NCBI GenBank assembly: GCA_007922195.1
Contig: ML681991.1
Coordinates: 46,202,714 to 46,266,713 of the forward strand
Direction: 5' to 3'
DNA: 64,000 bases
DNA from: Podocnemis expansa
Lineage: Eukaryota > Chordata > Testudines > Podocnemididae
This document shows positions 52,900-63,777 of this stretch, one piece after another. Within the stretch, counting starts at the first letter, position 1, and every line of letters begins with the position of its first letter. The notes beneath the pieces were generated by a model. It ran no database searches. It worked only from the letters and a program-made list of their open reading frames with translations, and was not told where the DNA came from. Made by a program: the position numbers and the translations under genes.

Positions 52900-54273
52900 A
52901 GTGAGAAAGACCAACCAGCCAGATGCCTGGCAAAGAATTATCTGTAGGAAATCAGAGCCTTCCCCATCTAGTGCCCCATCCTCAGCTTTCAGAGATAGTT
53001 GCTGTTTGCCATTGCAGATTGGCTCCATGACATTGGATAGGCATTTGATGAGAAAAAGCACCATTTGAGGGTTGACAGATGCCTCAGACTTAGATCCCCC
53101 CAAATCCAGGCCCAGGAGTTAATACCTTCATTGCCCCAGCATTTATTTGTATAAGAAATGGCTTAAAAAAACCAAAAAAAACCAAAAAAAAACTGGTTTC
53201 AATTTGTTTCACTTCCCCTACCTGGTACCCTGTTAAACACTCCATGATGGGAACATTGTTATAGCCACCTCCCTCCCTGCTCCTTCCTCTTGGATAGACA
53301 ACACTGAGCCTTGTTCTGCCTGGATTCTCTGCTGTGTCCTCAGGGGAATCAGAAACTGTAGCAACAAACATGTACCCCTGAAGGGGTTAGCATGAGTCAG
53401 CAGACTCCATTTTGGGTCCTGAGACACCATTTCAGGGACCCAGGCTAGTCACATCTCACCTGTCCTCACCATCTCCGGGTTAGTCACATGGGCCCAGAAG
53501 CATCAGATGAGGTGATGCACCATATTAGGAAATAACCCTTCCCTGACCAGGTGAGGTGACCAGACATATAAGGTATACAGCCCCCGACCCTGAATTATGA
53601 TTGGCTCTGTGCCCGCCTTACCCCTTTTCCTGTAGACTGTACTATAAAACCCACTGTACTGTACCCCTCGGGGAGCTAGCTCCACGAGATCTCTGTAAGG
53701 TAATAAAGCATATATGCATTTGTGACCTCCTCTGTCTTTGTGTGTCTTGGGACCACTTGGACCGACTCGGGGACTACCAGAGCTTTGTGCTCTAACACCC
53801 CTAGAGGGTTTTTTTTTTTTTTTAAAATTTCAGGCTGTCTGATTATAAGATTTTATAGCCTAACATACAGAAACAATGAATGGAACACACATCACAATTT
53901 ACTGGGCTAGTCAGTGGATTTTTTGCCTTATGCAAATGACAGCATTGTACACATTCAGATGATGTGCAACCTCCTCACACATGCTGAATGATTAGCCAAA
54001 ACTATAGAGAAAAATACCATGATACTCTCTGTATTGGTGTTGAATGTAGAGAGTAACAGAGCTGTCTTTAGCTTCACTTTCCTCCATGGTTTCTACCATG
54101 GACACACCATGGGGCCCTAAAAGCTCCTAGTCACTGTCTGCTGATCTATGTATTTTTCACACTTCATCTGAGACTTTCAAATGGAGTCTTCAAGTTCATT
54201 TTAATGGGGTTTGATTGGCTACATCAAGAGGCAGCTTTGAAAGCCTTTGGTTAAAGAATTACATTAGTCTCTG
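52900..54273. repeat. 3' flank block of the minus-strand OR, copy 3
   Basis: Co-linear with 10.9-12.2 and 23.0-23.9 kb: antisense CR1 end to about 53020, 'gatgggaacattgttata' near 53247, then 'aggctgtctgattata' near 53831. An LTR (53371-53797) interrupts it. Confidence 0.7.
53371..53797 (+). mobile_element. Solo LTR-like element with TATA and poly(A) signal
   Basis: TGTACCCC start and CTCTAACA end. TATAAAA lies at 53643-53649 and AATAAA at 53702-53707, in the order U3, R, U5. Paralogous flanks at 11.3 and 23.4 kb lack it. No flanking duplication is clear, so the exact 3' edge could be up to 20 bp further on. Non-coding remnant of an old endogenous retroelement. Confidence 0.7.
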
Positions 54274-55210
54274 CTAGGTTTTGTAAAAGCCACATTTACT
54301 GACTGCTTTCCTCAAGGCTCCCTTGACATCTCTGTTTCTCAGACTGTAGATGAGGGGGTTGACCAGTGGAATCAACACTGTATAGCAAAGAGAAGACACT
54401 TTGTTCAAGTCTCTTAGGGTTTCACATTTTGGTAGTAAATGCACAATCATCATAGTTCCATAAAAAACTCTCACCACAATGAGGTAGGAGAAGCAAGTGT
54501 CTGCCAGTGGTGGAAGGGATTCTCAGGATGGTGATGATGATACACGCATTGGATGTGAGGGTTAGCAGGAATGGAGGCAGGATGAATACAGAGGCCAGGA
54601 TGAAATCCAGCAATATGACCAAATGAGTGTCACTGCAGGAGAGTTCTATCAATGAGATTATATCACAATAGAAATTGTCAGTTTTATCTGGCCCACAGAA
54701 TATTAACTATGATAGGGTGGAGACCACGGTGGCAACAGGCAAAGATCCATTTAACTGGGACCCAGCCGCCAATTGGAAGCAGAGCTTGCTATTCATAAGA
54801 GTCAAATAGCGCAGGGGTTTACATATGGCTAGATACTAATTGTAAGACATCAGTGCTAGGAGATAGCATTCCATACATGCCACAGCACCAGAGAAATAAA
54901 GTTGTGTGAAGCAATCACTGAATGAAACAGTTCTGTTCCCTGTCAGGAGTCCAGTCACAATCCCGGGCAGGATGGAAAAGGTGTAGCAGATCTCTAAACA
55001 AGACAGGTTCCCCAGGAAGAAGTACATGGGTGCGTAAAGGTGCTGATCTGTTAGAACAAGCAACACTACGAGGCTGTTCCCAGCCACATTTGTGATATGC
55101 ATCACAAGACACATCAGGAAGAGAATAATTTTCAGGTCAGGAAGGTCCCCAAATTCTAGGAGAATGTATTCCTTGATGGCTGTTTGGTTTCCACAGGCTG
55201 GGTCTGCCAT
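54274..55210 (-). pseudogene. Olfactory receptor pseudogene (same subfamily)
   Basis: The minus strand opens with MADPACGNQTAIKEYILLEF and reads well to LLALMSYN, where a stop (54836-54838) replaces the Arg of DRY. The frame continues YLAICKPLRY with a second stop in TM4 (SQL become S-stop-L, near 54707). A deletion of about 14 bp after TTGR removes the start of KAFSTCSSH and shifts the frame near 54495. The C-terminus, NPLIYSLRNRDVKGALRKAV, is intact. At least three disabling changes are present. The upstream acceptor tract is weaker than in the intact gene. Confidence 0.92.
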
Positions 55211-55370
55211 GGCTTGAGTCTAGGTTCAATAAAATAAACTGTAATTGAATCAGAAGAACACAGAGTTAAGTTAACCAAAATATTTTTATTGAATGCTTAA
55301 ATACTCAGAAACTCTCCTTCTCATGACTCCAGGCTGAAATTTCATAAGTAAATCTAGATTTCAGATCAAA

Positions 55371-55774
55371 GGCTGTGTTCACACAGCACTCTTATTTCAA
55401 AACAACAGAGGTTGTTTCGAAATAAGAACTAGCCTGTTCACATGACACACGGTTGTTTCAAAACAACGTCACCCATTGTTTTGAAACAACGGCGTTGTTT
55501 CGAAACAACTTAAACCCCACGTGCAGACAAAACAATGTTGTTTCAAAACAATTGTTTCGAAACAATGCCGTCCGAACATGTTGTTTCGAAACAACAGTGA
55601 CTTGTTTCGAAGTAACTGTTGCCTGAAACTGCTATTTTGCTTTGAGCTTTCTTCCTTAATTCGAATTAACAAACTGTTAATTCGAATTAAGTTATTTCGA
55701 AATAAAGCATTATTTCAATACAGGTTGTTTCAACACAACTTGTATCGAAATAGTGCCTGTATGTGAACACAGCC
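55371..55774. mobile_element. Harbinger-type foldback element
   Basis: Ends GGCTGTGTTCACACAGCAC and TGTATGTGAACACAGCC, with AAA duplicated (55368-55370 and 55775-55777). The arms contain TTGTTTCGAAACAA and TTAATTCGAATTAA, closest to the 42001-42363 element. It sits about 160 bp upstream of the OR pseudogene start. Confidence 0.8.
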
Positions 55775-56959
55775 AAAGTGACAGAAGTCTCAGTCTTAAG
55801 ACTGAACTCTGATACCGAAGCTGAAGTTTTCAAAAAATAGCTCAAAGAAAGACTTCAGTATGTAAAAAATCTACTAGCAAGTCACCCATGCCTCATGCTA
55901 CAGAGGAAGGTGAAAACTCTCCAGTCCATCTGCCAGTTAGCCCTGGGGAATATTCCCACCTTTCCCCAAGTATGGTGATGAGTTACATGCTGAGCATATG
56001 GGAAAGACTCACCAGCCAACCACCCAGAAAAAAATTGTTGTCATAACTCAGAGCCCTATCCTTTCATCCAACTTTCCAACACAGGCCATTAGGCATATTT
56101 ATTTTTAGAAGCCAAAGATTAGTCACTTGCCAAATTATGCTTTCCCACCCTACCATCCTCTCCATCAATTTATCAAGCTCATTCTTGAAGCAAGATAGGC
56201 TTCTTGCTCCATTGCTTCCCTTGGGAGGTTGTTCCAGATCTTACTCCTCCAATTATGAGAAACCTTCATCTAATTATAAGGGTAAACTTTCTGATGGCCT
56301 GTTTTTATCCATTTGTTTTTATGTCCACATTGGTGCTAAATTTAAATAATTCCATTCCCTCCCTGGTATTTATCCTTCTGATTTATTTATGGAGATTAAT
56401 CATATCTCCCCTCAACTATTTTTGGTTAGGCTAAAAAAACAATCTCTTTGAGCTATTAAAAGGCAGGTTTTCCATTCTTTGGATTATCCTAGTATCCCTT
56501 CTCTGCACCCATTCCCAAGTTCCAATCATTTTTATGAAACCTGGGAGACCTGAACTGAAAAGAGTACTCCAGATGAGTTCTCACCAGCACCTTTTATTAC
56601 AGTGCTAACACCTTCTTGTCTCTTCTGGAAATACTTCACCTAAAGAGTCCTAGGACCACTTTGCCTTTTTTACAGTCACATCCCATTGGTTGCTCATAGT
56701 CATCCTGTGATCAACCAATAAACCTCTGTCACTTCCAACTGATGCATCCCCAGCTTATAGCAAAAATTCCTGTCTTTAGTCTTGAAATTCATAACCATGT
56801 GCTTTCTGCAATTAAAATGCATCCTATTGCTATTACTCCGGGTTATAAGTCATGCAGATCTTGTTGTATGACTTCCCTGTCTTTCTCTGTATTGGCAATG
56901 CTTTTCAGTTTAAAGAAAAAAAAAAAACAACAAGGAGTTGTGTGGCACTTTAAGACTAC

Positions 56960-57235
56960 GGCTGTGTTCACATGCACAGGATTATTTCGAAACAAGTTGT
57001 GTCGAAACAACTTGTTTCGAAACAACACCTTATTTCGAAATATCTTATTTCGACTTAACAAAATGTTAAATCGAAATAAGAAAAAAAGCGGGAAATGAAA
57101 TAGCAAGTTCACTGTGTGAACATGCTATTTCATTACCCCTGGGGGTGAGCCGCTGCTGGCTCACCCTGCAGCCCCAGAAAGGGGGCTGCAGGCACCAGCA
57201 GCGGGTGAGCCGCTGCAGGGTGGCTCAGCCCCCCC
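56960..57235. mobile_element. Harbinger-type element, left part; right part in gap
   Basis: A left terminus plus TTTCGAAA arms, then the internal palindrome 'gaaatagcaagttcactgtg' and the start of a GC-rich core ('gggtgagccgctgc'). The rest lies in the assembly gap. The large palindrome and GC-rich core may explain the gap. Confidence 0.65.
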
Positions 57236-57635
57236 NNNNNNNNNNNNNNNNNNNNNNNNNNNNNNNNNNNNNNNNNNNNNNNNNNNNNNNNNNNNNNNNN
57301 NNNNNNNNNNNNNNNNNNNNNNNNNNNNNNNNNNNNNNNNNNNNNNNNNNNNNNNNNNNNNNNNNNNNNNNNNNNNNNNNNNNNNNNNNNNNNNNNNNNN
57401 NNNNNNNNNNNNNNNNNNNNNNNNNNNNNNNNNNNNNNNNNNNNNNNNNNNNNNNNNNNNNNNNNNNNNNNNNNNNNNNNNNNNNNNNNNNNNNNNNNNN
57501 NNNNNNNNNNNNNNNNNNNNNNNNNNNNNNNNNNNNNNNNNNNNNNNNNNNNNNNNNNNNNNNNNNNNNNNNNNNNNNNNNNNNNNNNNNNNNNNNNNNN
57601 NNNNNNNNNNNNNNNNNNNNNNNNNNNNNNNNNNN
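57236..57635. other. Assembly gap, 400 N
   Basis: An unresolved run of N. Frames reported across it have no meaning. Confidence 1.
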
Positions 57636-58290
57636 TCATGCAAAAAATAAATCTGTTAGTCTTAAAGTGCCACACAACTCCTTGGTTTATTTATTTATTT
57701 ATTTTTGCTGGACTAGACTAACATGGCTATCCCTTTTCAGTTTTTTGTCATCTGCAAACTTCATTAGAATAATCACACTTTTTGTGCCAAGTTAAGTAAT
57801 ATAAAAATTAAATTAGACTTGTCCCAAATCAATTCATGAGGACCTCCACTATAAACCTCCCTCCTGCCTGACAGTTCACCTTTCAGTATGACCCATTTTA
57901 ATCTCTCCTTCAACCAATCCTTTATCCATATTCCAATTTTCATATGAATCATCATTTTTTTCCAGTTTAACTAGAAATCCTCATGTGGAATTGTATCAAA
58001 AGAATTTTTTAAAATCTGGCTATATTCAATCTATTGCACTCCCATTGTTTAAAAAAAAATTAGTTATCTTTCAGAGATTGAACCAGTCTAATCCAAGCAA
58101 TTTTTATCTTTTGCAAACTGTATTGCAATTTCTCCCAATTCCAGTTAGCCCTGATGTCTTCACCTACTTTCTTTTTCATTTATTTCCCCAAGAATTTGCA
58201 TTCTCTTGAAGTCAAATTAAAAAGATTGCAATTACCAAGGTAACTTGTTTTCCTCTTCTTAAAATAGGAATTATGATGGCAGTTCTTACT

Positions 58291-60039
58291 TGTGGGATGA
58301 GCATACAGAACAAGAAAGGCATTGCAGGGTGGAGGGGGATATACTCTCCCTGAATTAGGATTCCAGAAAAAAATGTAGCATGTGTAATCTCTGCAGTTGA
58401 GACTCTATCACCACTTACCACCTATCTATGACATACCCAGAGTGAAACCCTGAGATGGTATAAATCAAGGTAGCTCCCTTTGTGCTGGGGAGACAGATAC
58501 CCAACTGAGATCTAGTCAAAAAAAGCCTTGAATCTTAATCTACATCAATGTTCCCTGTAAACTGCGCTGGTGGGCAGGGGTGCAGTGGCCCCTACTCACC
58601 AGCACAGGCAGCATGTCTGACCGTGCAGGGCAGGCAGCCTTGCCTCTCCCCAGCCTGGAGGAACCCTGTGTGTCAGTCAGAGGCTGCCTGCCGGAGCAGT
58701 GAGAGCTGACGGCCTCTCCCCCCTGCCCTGGCTGCAGGCAAAGGAAGCCAGAGCCAGGCTGGAGCTAGAGGAGGGTACTTAACTGGAAAGATCTAAGCAA
58801 AACTGTATTGAGCCATTTAGCATCTCTATCAAGGGTGAATGCTTTGCTTTTCACTTGCTAAAAGGCTTAAATATACAAAAGCTCCTGAAAGAAAAGTGAT
58901 CCTTTAAAATAAGCAAAACCAAGTTGGGTTAATTTTAGATTCATTTTCTTTTCTGTGAGAGATTCTAATGCAATCAGTTTGTCAAGGTGGGGCTTTACAA
59001 TGTAACTTTGTATAGACTCCTGTGGTGGAAGGAAACAAATCCTAATGATTAGGAAAATGAAATGAAAAACTGAAAGAATAAAAGGTCATTTAAGGGAGAA
59101 GGAAACAAATAGTGCCAGCAGTGCAATACTTTAAAAAAAAAAAAAAGCCTTCGTATTTCTATTATCCCAAGAATTTGTTAGAAAAATAATCATTTTCTTT
59201 CACAAATCCATATATACTCTTGCTTCTTGCAGCTTTGATTAGGTTTGCTTTAACCATCAAAAATTAAAATTATTAAACTACCTTTATTATATTCCACTAC
59301 CAGACACACAAATCTCAATTGTACCTCATTTTGCTTATTTTAGTTCTGAGAGTATTTACATTCCAGTCATACTAATTATAGCCTCCCTTTTATTGCTGAA
59401 AATGATTTGGATTAAAAAAAAAAAAACAAACAAAAAAAACCCAACAACAACAACAAAACCGCCATAAACTCCAAAACTGAGATGTTAGAGACACTTTATA
59501 TTAAAGGAAGATACTCACAATGTTTAAAGTTTCCTGTATGCCTAATTAATTTTTTGCCATTCATTTAGGGGATTGTTGTCCCATATTTAGCTTTTCAGAG
59601 GTATGATTGGGCATGATAATGTAACAGACTCTAACGTAGCTCTGTTTGATGCAAATTCTTTAGGCACAAAAAATGGCCCTGGTTACAGAGATGTGATGCT
59701 GCTAGAAACTGTCTTGAAACATGTTTTCTGCCATTGCCACCTTTAAAAGTTTTGAATTTCTCAGATGACTTTACTTAAGGTGTTGCCCCGAGGGCATCTG
59801 GGAAGTGGTTGCTACCTAGTGATTGTGATTTGCAATGCATGGTAAATTAATATGTTTACTGAGGGCAGAATAGGTGTATTTTTAAGGTTTATAGCTAGAT
59901 ATTAAATACAATCCCCTCAACATGTCAGTCTCATGACTGAATCTGAAGCTACTTACTTAACTTCAGTCTATGTTTTGGACATTTAGGGCCTGATCACTTG
60001 GAACCCCTTTTACCCCAGTTGGGCAGCATAACAGGGACT
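58291..60039. other. OR 5' flank piece and unassigned sequence
   Basis: 58291-58560 matches the OR 5' flank block ('gatggtataaatcaaggtag'). 58549-58770 is GC-rich and starts 'caatgttccctgtaa', resembling a hAT end, but no partner end is clear. 58771-60039 is AT-rich with nothing recognised apart from A-rich microsatellites near 59415-59460. Confidence 0.4.
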
Positions 60040-60270
60040 TAAATTCCAAAGGGGCAGCTGTGTTAGTCTAGTAAAGCAAAAAAAGCAAGGAGTCTTGTGG
60101 CACTTAAAGACTAACAGATTTATTTATCACATGAGCTTTTGTGGGAGAATAACCCACTTCATCAGATGCTTTGAAGAGGTAGAATTTACAGAATAGGATG
60201 AAAATAAATGCAGGGGAGTATAAGACATGGGATCAGGTCATACTGCAACAGCAAATCAGACAAGATTTAA
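60040..60270 (-). mobile_element. PLE 3' region, minus
   Basis: 'ccaaaggggcagctgtgtta' to 'gatcaggtcatactgcaaca'. It carries the ribozyme-like motif (60129-60172; CTGATGA and stem GTGGG/CCCAC on the minus strand). There is no coding part. A second shorter piece is at 60700-60785. Confidence 0.7.
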
Positions 60271-60699
60271 ATGAAACCCATTTTAAGGCCCTTTTGCACT
60301 GCCAGAGTGTTAAAAGAAGACTCAGTGGAATTAAGAATCTAGCCCTCCATTTGTGCTCTCTCTTAGTTTATTATACCCCATTCATTTAAAGGGGCTTGAT
60401 CATTGATTCCAGAAATGTGAGACTAAATTTTAAGCTAAAGGCCGATACACTACAAAGTTTCTTAGACATTGTCACTTATACAGTGACAGATGATAAGTTC
60501 ACATTCCTGGCCTAGTTGGTTGATGTATGTGGTACATTTCAAGCATCTAGAACAGATGTTAAGTGAGGCTTCAATCTAATGAGTAATGTAAGGACACAGT
60601 CTTGTAACAGGTTGGAAGTTTCTCATCGAGATATGATAATGCACATCAAATCATACCTAACTGCTGGATTCAAGGCTAACCTTGACTCTATATATGTAA

Positions 60700-60785
60700 A
60701 AACAAGGAGTCAGGTGGCACTTAAAGACTAACAGATTTATTTTTTGGATGAGCTTTTGTGGGAGAAAATCCCACTTCATCTATGT
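60700..60785 (-). mobile_element. Short PLE 3' end, minus
   Basis: 'aacaaggagtcaggtggcac' to 'gagaaaatcccacttcatct'. It is truncated within the ribozyme-like stem. Confidence 0.6.
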
Positions 60786-61499
60786 ATGTATTCTGGAAAT
60801 GTGACAAAGACAGGCAACAAAAAATGAGCGGTGTATATGATGGTAGAGGCTAGATAGGCAGCAAGTGTCATTGTCTCACATTTGTTCAGTAAATTAATAA
60901 AACTACAGTACTTCGATTTAACATTTTTATTGAAGTTTGAATGAAAAGACGTCTATGAATTTCTTTTGAATTAAGGTACTTAGGCATGCTGATACTTTCA
61001 GCACCAAAAAACTGTTGCCTAAGCCTAATAAATTGCTCCTCAGAAAATACCAGAACTTGCTCAGCTGCATCATCAGCTTATAGATAATACTGATCTAACT
61101 GTGTTTAACTGTGGTATGAACACTGAATGGCAATGCTGTGGGAAACGGCAGCTAATGCTAATAGCTTATATAATGTATACCTGAAGAATAGCATGGTGTA
61201 GCTTGACAACATCGCTTGTTAACCCACAGACATTCAAGCAATAAAAGATGCCATTCATCCATCTCTGCTCTCTAATCCTCACAAAGCATATTCACGACCC
61301 AGTGGGTGAAATAGAAATGCTCTGTCCATCTGTTTCTTTACTTCCCCAGGTGGGTACTGTAGTTTTAAGAAAGCTTGGTAGAGATCCTGAAGATGTCTGA
61401 GAGATCAGAGCAAATGTGGCTATATCTTAGGGCTTGGCTATAGACAATAGATCGTGTGGTATGTTTAGGGTGGAAACTCAAGGGACGTAGACAAATATA
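60786..61499. repeat. OR 5' flank block, partial copy
   Basis: 'agatgccattcatccatctc' to 'gtgggtgaaatagaaatgct' and 'tttacttccccagg' parallel 16580-16720 and 46960-47040. No exon is defined. Confidence 0.4.
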
Positions 61500-61943
61500 G
61501 GCTATGTCTACACTTACATGTGAATTTGAATTGATTATCATCAATTCTAATTCAAATAAGTGCATGGACATACCTGCTTTCCTCAATTTGAACTGAGGCA
61601 CTCCTCAGTTCAAATTGAAGAAAGCAGAGTTCAAAATGGTCAATCTTGCTTTTCCATCGATATCAGGGTCAATTAAATTCAAAGTGAATAATTCAAATTG
61701 ACATAGTGTGGCCATGCCAATTTGAATTCACTGTTAGTTTGAATTAGACACAGCTTGATTTCTCCCTATACAATGGCGCCCCGACTGAATTTGAGCTAGC
61801 AAGTCCTGTTCATGGACATGCCAATTCAAATTGGATTTTCTAGTGTGGCCATGTCCATTCAAATTGACTGAATTTGAATTAGATTCAAATTGGTCAATTT
61901 GAATTCAGTAATTCGAATTGAAATGCTCTGTGTAGACATAGCC
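61500..61943. mobile_element. Harbinger-type foldback element (AATTTGAATT variety)
   Basis: Ends GGCTATGTCTACACTTAC and TGTGTAGACATAGCC. The arms are AATTCAAATTG motifs, with the internal 'tcctgttcatggacatgcc' palindrome. The flanking bases (ATA and CTA) do not match exactly; TATA occurs on both sides one base out. Confidence 0.75.
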
Positions 61944-61944
61944 C

Positions 61945-62450
61945 TATACCAATCAGTAGGTTTTAGGTATAGAGTGGTGTTGATGTGTGCATCCCTAATT
62001 TGTACTGTAGTGTCCAGAGAATGGATCTCCTATGTGGAGTGTTCCAGGCTCAATTTGATTGTGGAGTGGAAATTGTTGAAATCTCTGTGGAAATATTCAA
62101 GAGCATGCCTGCCATGGGTCCAGATAATGAAGATGTCATTAGTATAGCTTAAGTAGAGGAGAGGTGCTTTGGGATGAGATTTGAGGAAATGTTGTTCTAA
62201 GTTGCCATAAAAATGTTGACATATTGTGGGGTCATGTGGATACCCATAGCAGTGCCACTAACTTGAAGGCATAAATTATTCTCAGATCTGAAATGGTTGT
62301 GAGTGAGCACAAATGCACAAAGTTCAATCATAAGCTGTGCTGTGGCATCATCTGCAAATGGTTCTTCTAATAACTTGTAATCCATTGTTTTGTGGGATGT
62401 TAGTATAAAAAAAAATGGATTGCTAGAGCCAGATGGGTACCGCACAGTCA
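61945..62450 (-). pseudogene. PLE reverse transcriptase fragment, inverted
   Basis: The minus strand gives NPFFFILTSHKTMDYKLLEE, CLQVSGTAMGIHMTPQYVNI and, after a frameshift near 62200, LYLSYTNDIFIIWTHGRHAL and FLDTTV-like text. GTAMG...P.YVNIFM and Y.NDIFIIW are RT motifs B and C of Penelope-like elements. The catalytic YxDD is degraded to YTND. The fragment points away from the nuclease part next to it, so the element's 5' portion is inverted. Confidence 0.8.
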
Positions 62451-63385
62451 GCTACTACAGAAAAGGCCCAAAAAAGTAAACAATAGAATGCCACTGGTCA
62501 CCACATACAACCCTGAAGTTGGATCTCTAGAACAGATCATTGAGGGCCTACAGCTATTTTAAAAGATGACTCTTCACTCTGTCTAGCCTTCGGAGACAAA
62601 CCTCTCCTCACCTACAGATAACCCCTGAACCTTAAACAGATACTTACCTGCAGCTACAAACCTAACCACAGAAACATTAAAGCAAGCAGATATCCCTGCA
62701 ACAAACAATGCTGCCAGCTATGTTCACATAGCTGCACAAAAGACACTATCACAGGATCTAATCAAGGCAGCTGCTCCATCAAAGGATCATTCATCTGCTC
62801 ATCCACTAGTTGTGATTTATACCATCATCTGCTGGACATGCCCTCACACCTTATACATTGGACAAACAGGAAAGTCCTTACCCAGAAGAATAAACAGGCA
62901 CAAAACTGACATCAGAAATCACACATACACCATGCCCCCTCAAAAAAAAAAAAAAGTTGCTGAGCACTTCCATCCTCCTAATTACTCCGTTAATGATTTG
63001 CTAACAATGGTCCTCAAGAAAATCAATGGGACATCAAGACTTCAAAAAGAAACAGCCAAAATCCAACTAATATGCAAATTAGATTGTGTGAAGCAGGACT
63101 TAATTGTGACTATGGATTGTTTTCACATTATAACAAGCAATTTGACTTCATCCTTCTTCTGTGTGTTGTTTCCTGGAGTTTGAATCCTTTCAAATGCTCT
63201 AATTTGCTGTTGCAGGATGACCTGACCCCATGTCTTACTCTCCCCTGCATTAATTTCATCCCATTCTGTAAGTTCCCCCTCTTTAAAGCATCTGACAAAG
63301 TGGGAGTTTCTCCCATGAAAGCTCATGTGATAAATAAATCTGTTAGTCTTTAAGTGCCACAAGACTCCTTGCTTTTTTGTGTCAA
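62451..63385 (+). mobile_element. PLE linker, GIY-YIG nuclease and 3' end, plus
   Basis: The linker (NRMPLVTTYNPEVGSLEQII, then a Cys-rich CNKQCCQLC-type stretch in another frame) leads to the nuclease, then the 3' region with a degraded ribozyme-like motif (CTGACAA, near 63290) and the standard end 'gtgccacaagactccttg' at about 63354-63372. Together with 61945-62450 it is the most complete PLE in the window. Confidence 0.8.
62812..63135 (+). pseudogene. PLE GIY-YIG endonuclease domain
   Basis: An open frame covering the whole domain: VIYTIICWTCPHTLYIGQTG, then KSLPRRINRHKTDIRN with the catalytic Arg and conserved His, VAEHFHPPNYSVNDLL, SRLQKETAKIQLICKL and LIVTMDCF. 'GIY' is replaced by VIY here. 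An insertion of about ten A bases (62942-62955) adds lysines before VAEHF. This nuclease is fused to the reverse transcriptase in intact elements and cleaves target DNA for priming. Inverted RT, stops and the A run make this copy inactive. Confidence 0.82.
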
Positions 63386-63389
63386 ATTA

Positions 63390-63690
63390 TGTACCATTTG
63401 AATGCTCATGACATACTTAATCTTATCTTTATGATTTCAGCGTTGTGTGCAGTTATGAGGTTCTATTATGTGATAGTCCCAAATACATGTCTCACAGTGT
63501 TTGGAGCAGATTCAGGAAAACACTGAGAGCAGTTCATATCTCAGAAAAGCATATATAAAACAATTGAGCTCATCCAGGAACCATTGACTGCCCTGAGCAT
63601 CGGATAATGTGATGCTCATTTGCATCAAATGGAGGAAACTATGTTAGCTCTAATTACCTGACCCCAGCAGGGAATTGGGTTAAAGGCAGA
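63390..63690. repeat. Unclassified 330-bp repeat, copy 2
   Basis: Co-linear with 51720-52080. It abuts the truncated OR fragment on its right at about 63690, which probably marks a recombination or insertion breakpoint. Confidence 0.6.
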
Positions 63691-63777
63691 GAAGAATTTG
63701 CCGGTCAGGCAGATCCCCAAATCGTAGGCGGATGAATTCCCCGATGACTGTTTGGTTTCCCCTCTCTATATCTACCA
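63688..63777 (-). pseudogene. Olfactory receptor 5' fragment
   Basis: About 30 codons on the minus strand: MVDIERGNQTVIGEFIRLRF then GDLPDRQIL. This is the N-terminus of the local OR subfamily (compare MADxxxGNQTAIxEFILLGF). Everything after TM1's start is missing; the next bases belong to the 330-bp repeat. The upstream flank to the end of the window matches those of the other minus-strand ORs. Odd residues (RLRF for LLGF) suggest relaxed selection. Confidence 0.85.

Larger units (their letters stand above)
56912..57732. mobile_element. PLE inverted pair with foldback element and gap
   Basis: CTTTTCAGTTT is duplicated at 56901-56911 and 57733-57743. The left arm ends at 'actttaagacta', where a Harbinger-type element starts (GGCTGTGTTCACATGCAC, 56960). 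The right arm begins after the gap at 57636 ('tcatgcaaaaaataaatctg') and ends 'gactaacatggctatccc'. Confidence 0.8.
55850..58290 (-). mobile_element. CR1 LINE, long antisense copy, interrupted
   Basis: 3' end phrases ('cacccatgcctcatgctaca') pass into reverse-transcriptase sequence through 56911 ('actgatgcatccccagctta') and resume at 57744 ('tgtcatctgcaaacttcatt', 'ctgacagttcacctttcagt') up to about 58290. Total CR1 length is about 1.6 kb without the PLE. It is heavily mutated. Confidence 0.85.

Noticed and set aside
57133..57795. Long frames of 160-216 codons
   Set aside because: They run through 400 N and are artefacts.
60040..63385. One giant PLE inverted pair from 60.04 to 63.39 kb
   Set aside because: Outer ends fit, but 60.3-61.9 kb contains OR-flank sequence, another PLE end and a foldback element. 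Separate insertions are simpler.
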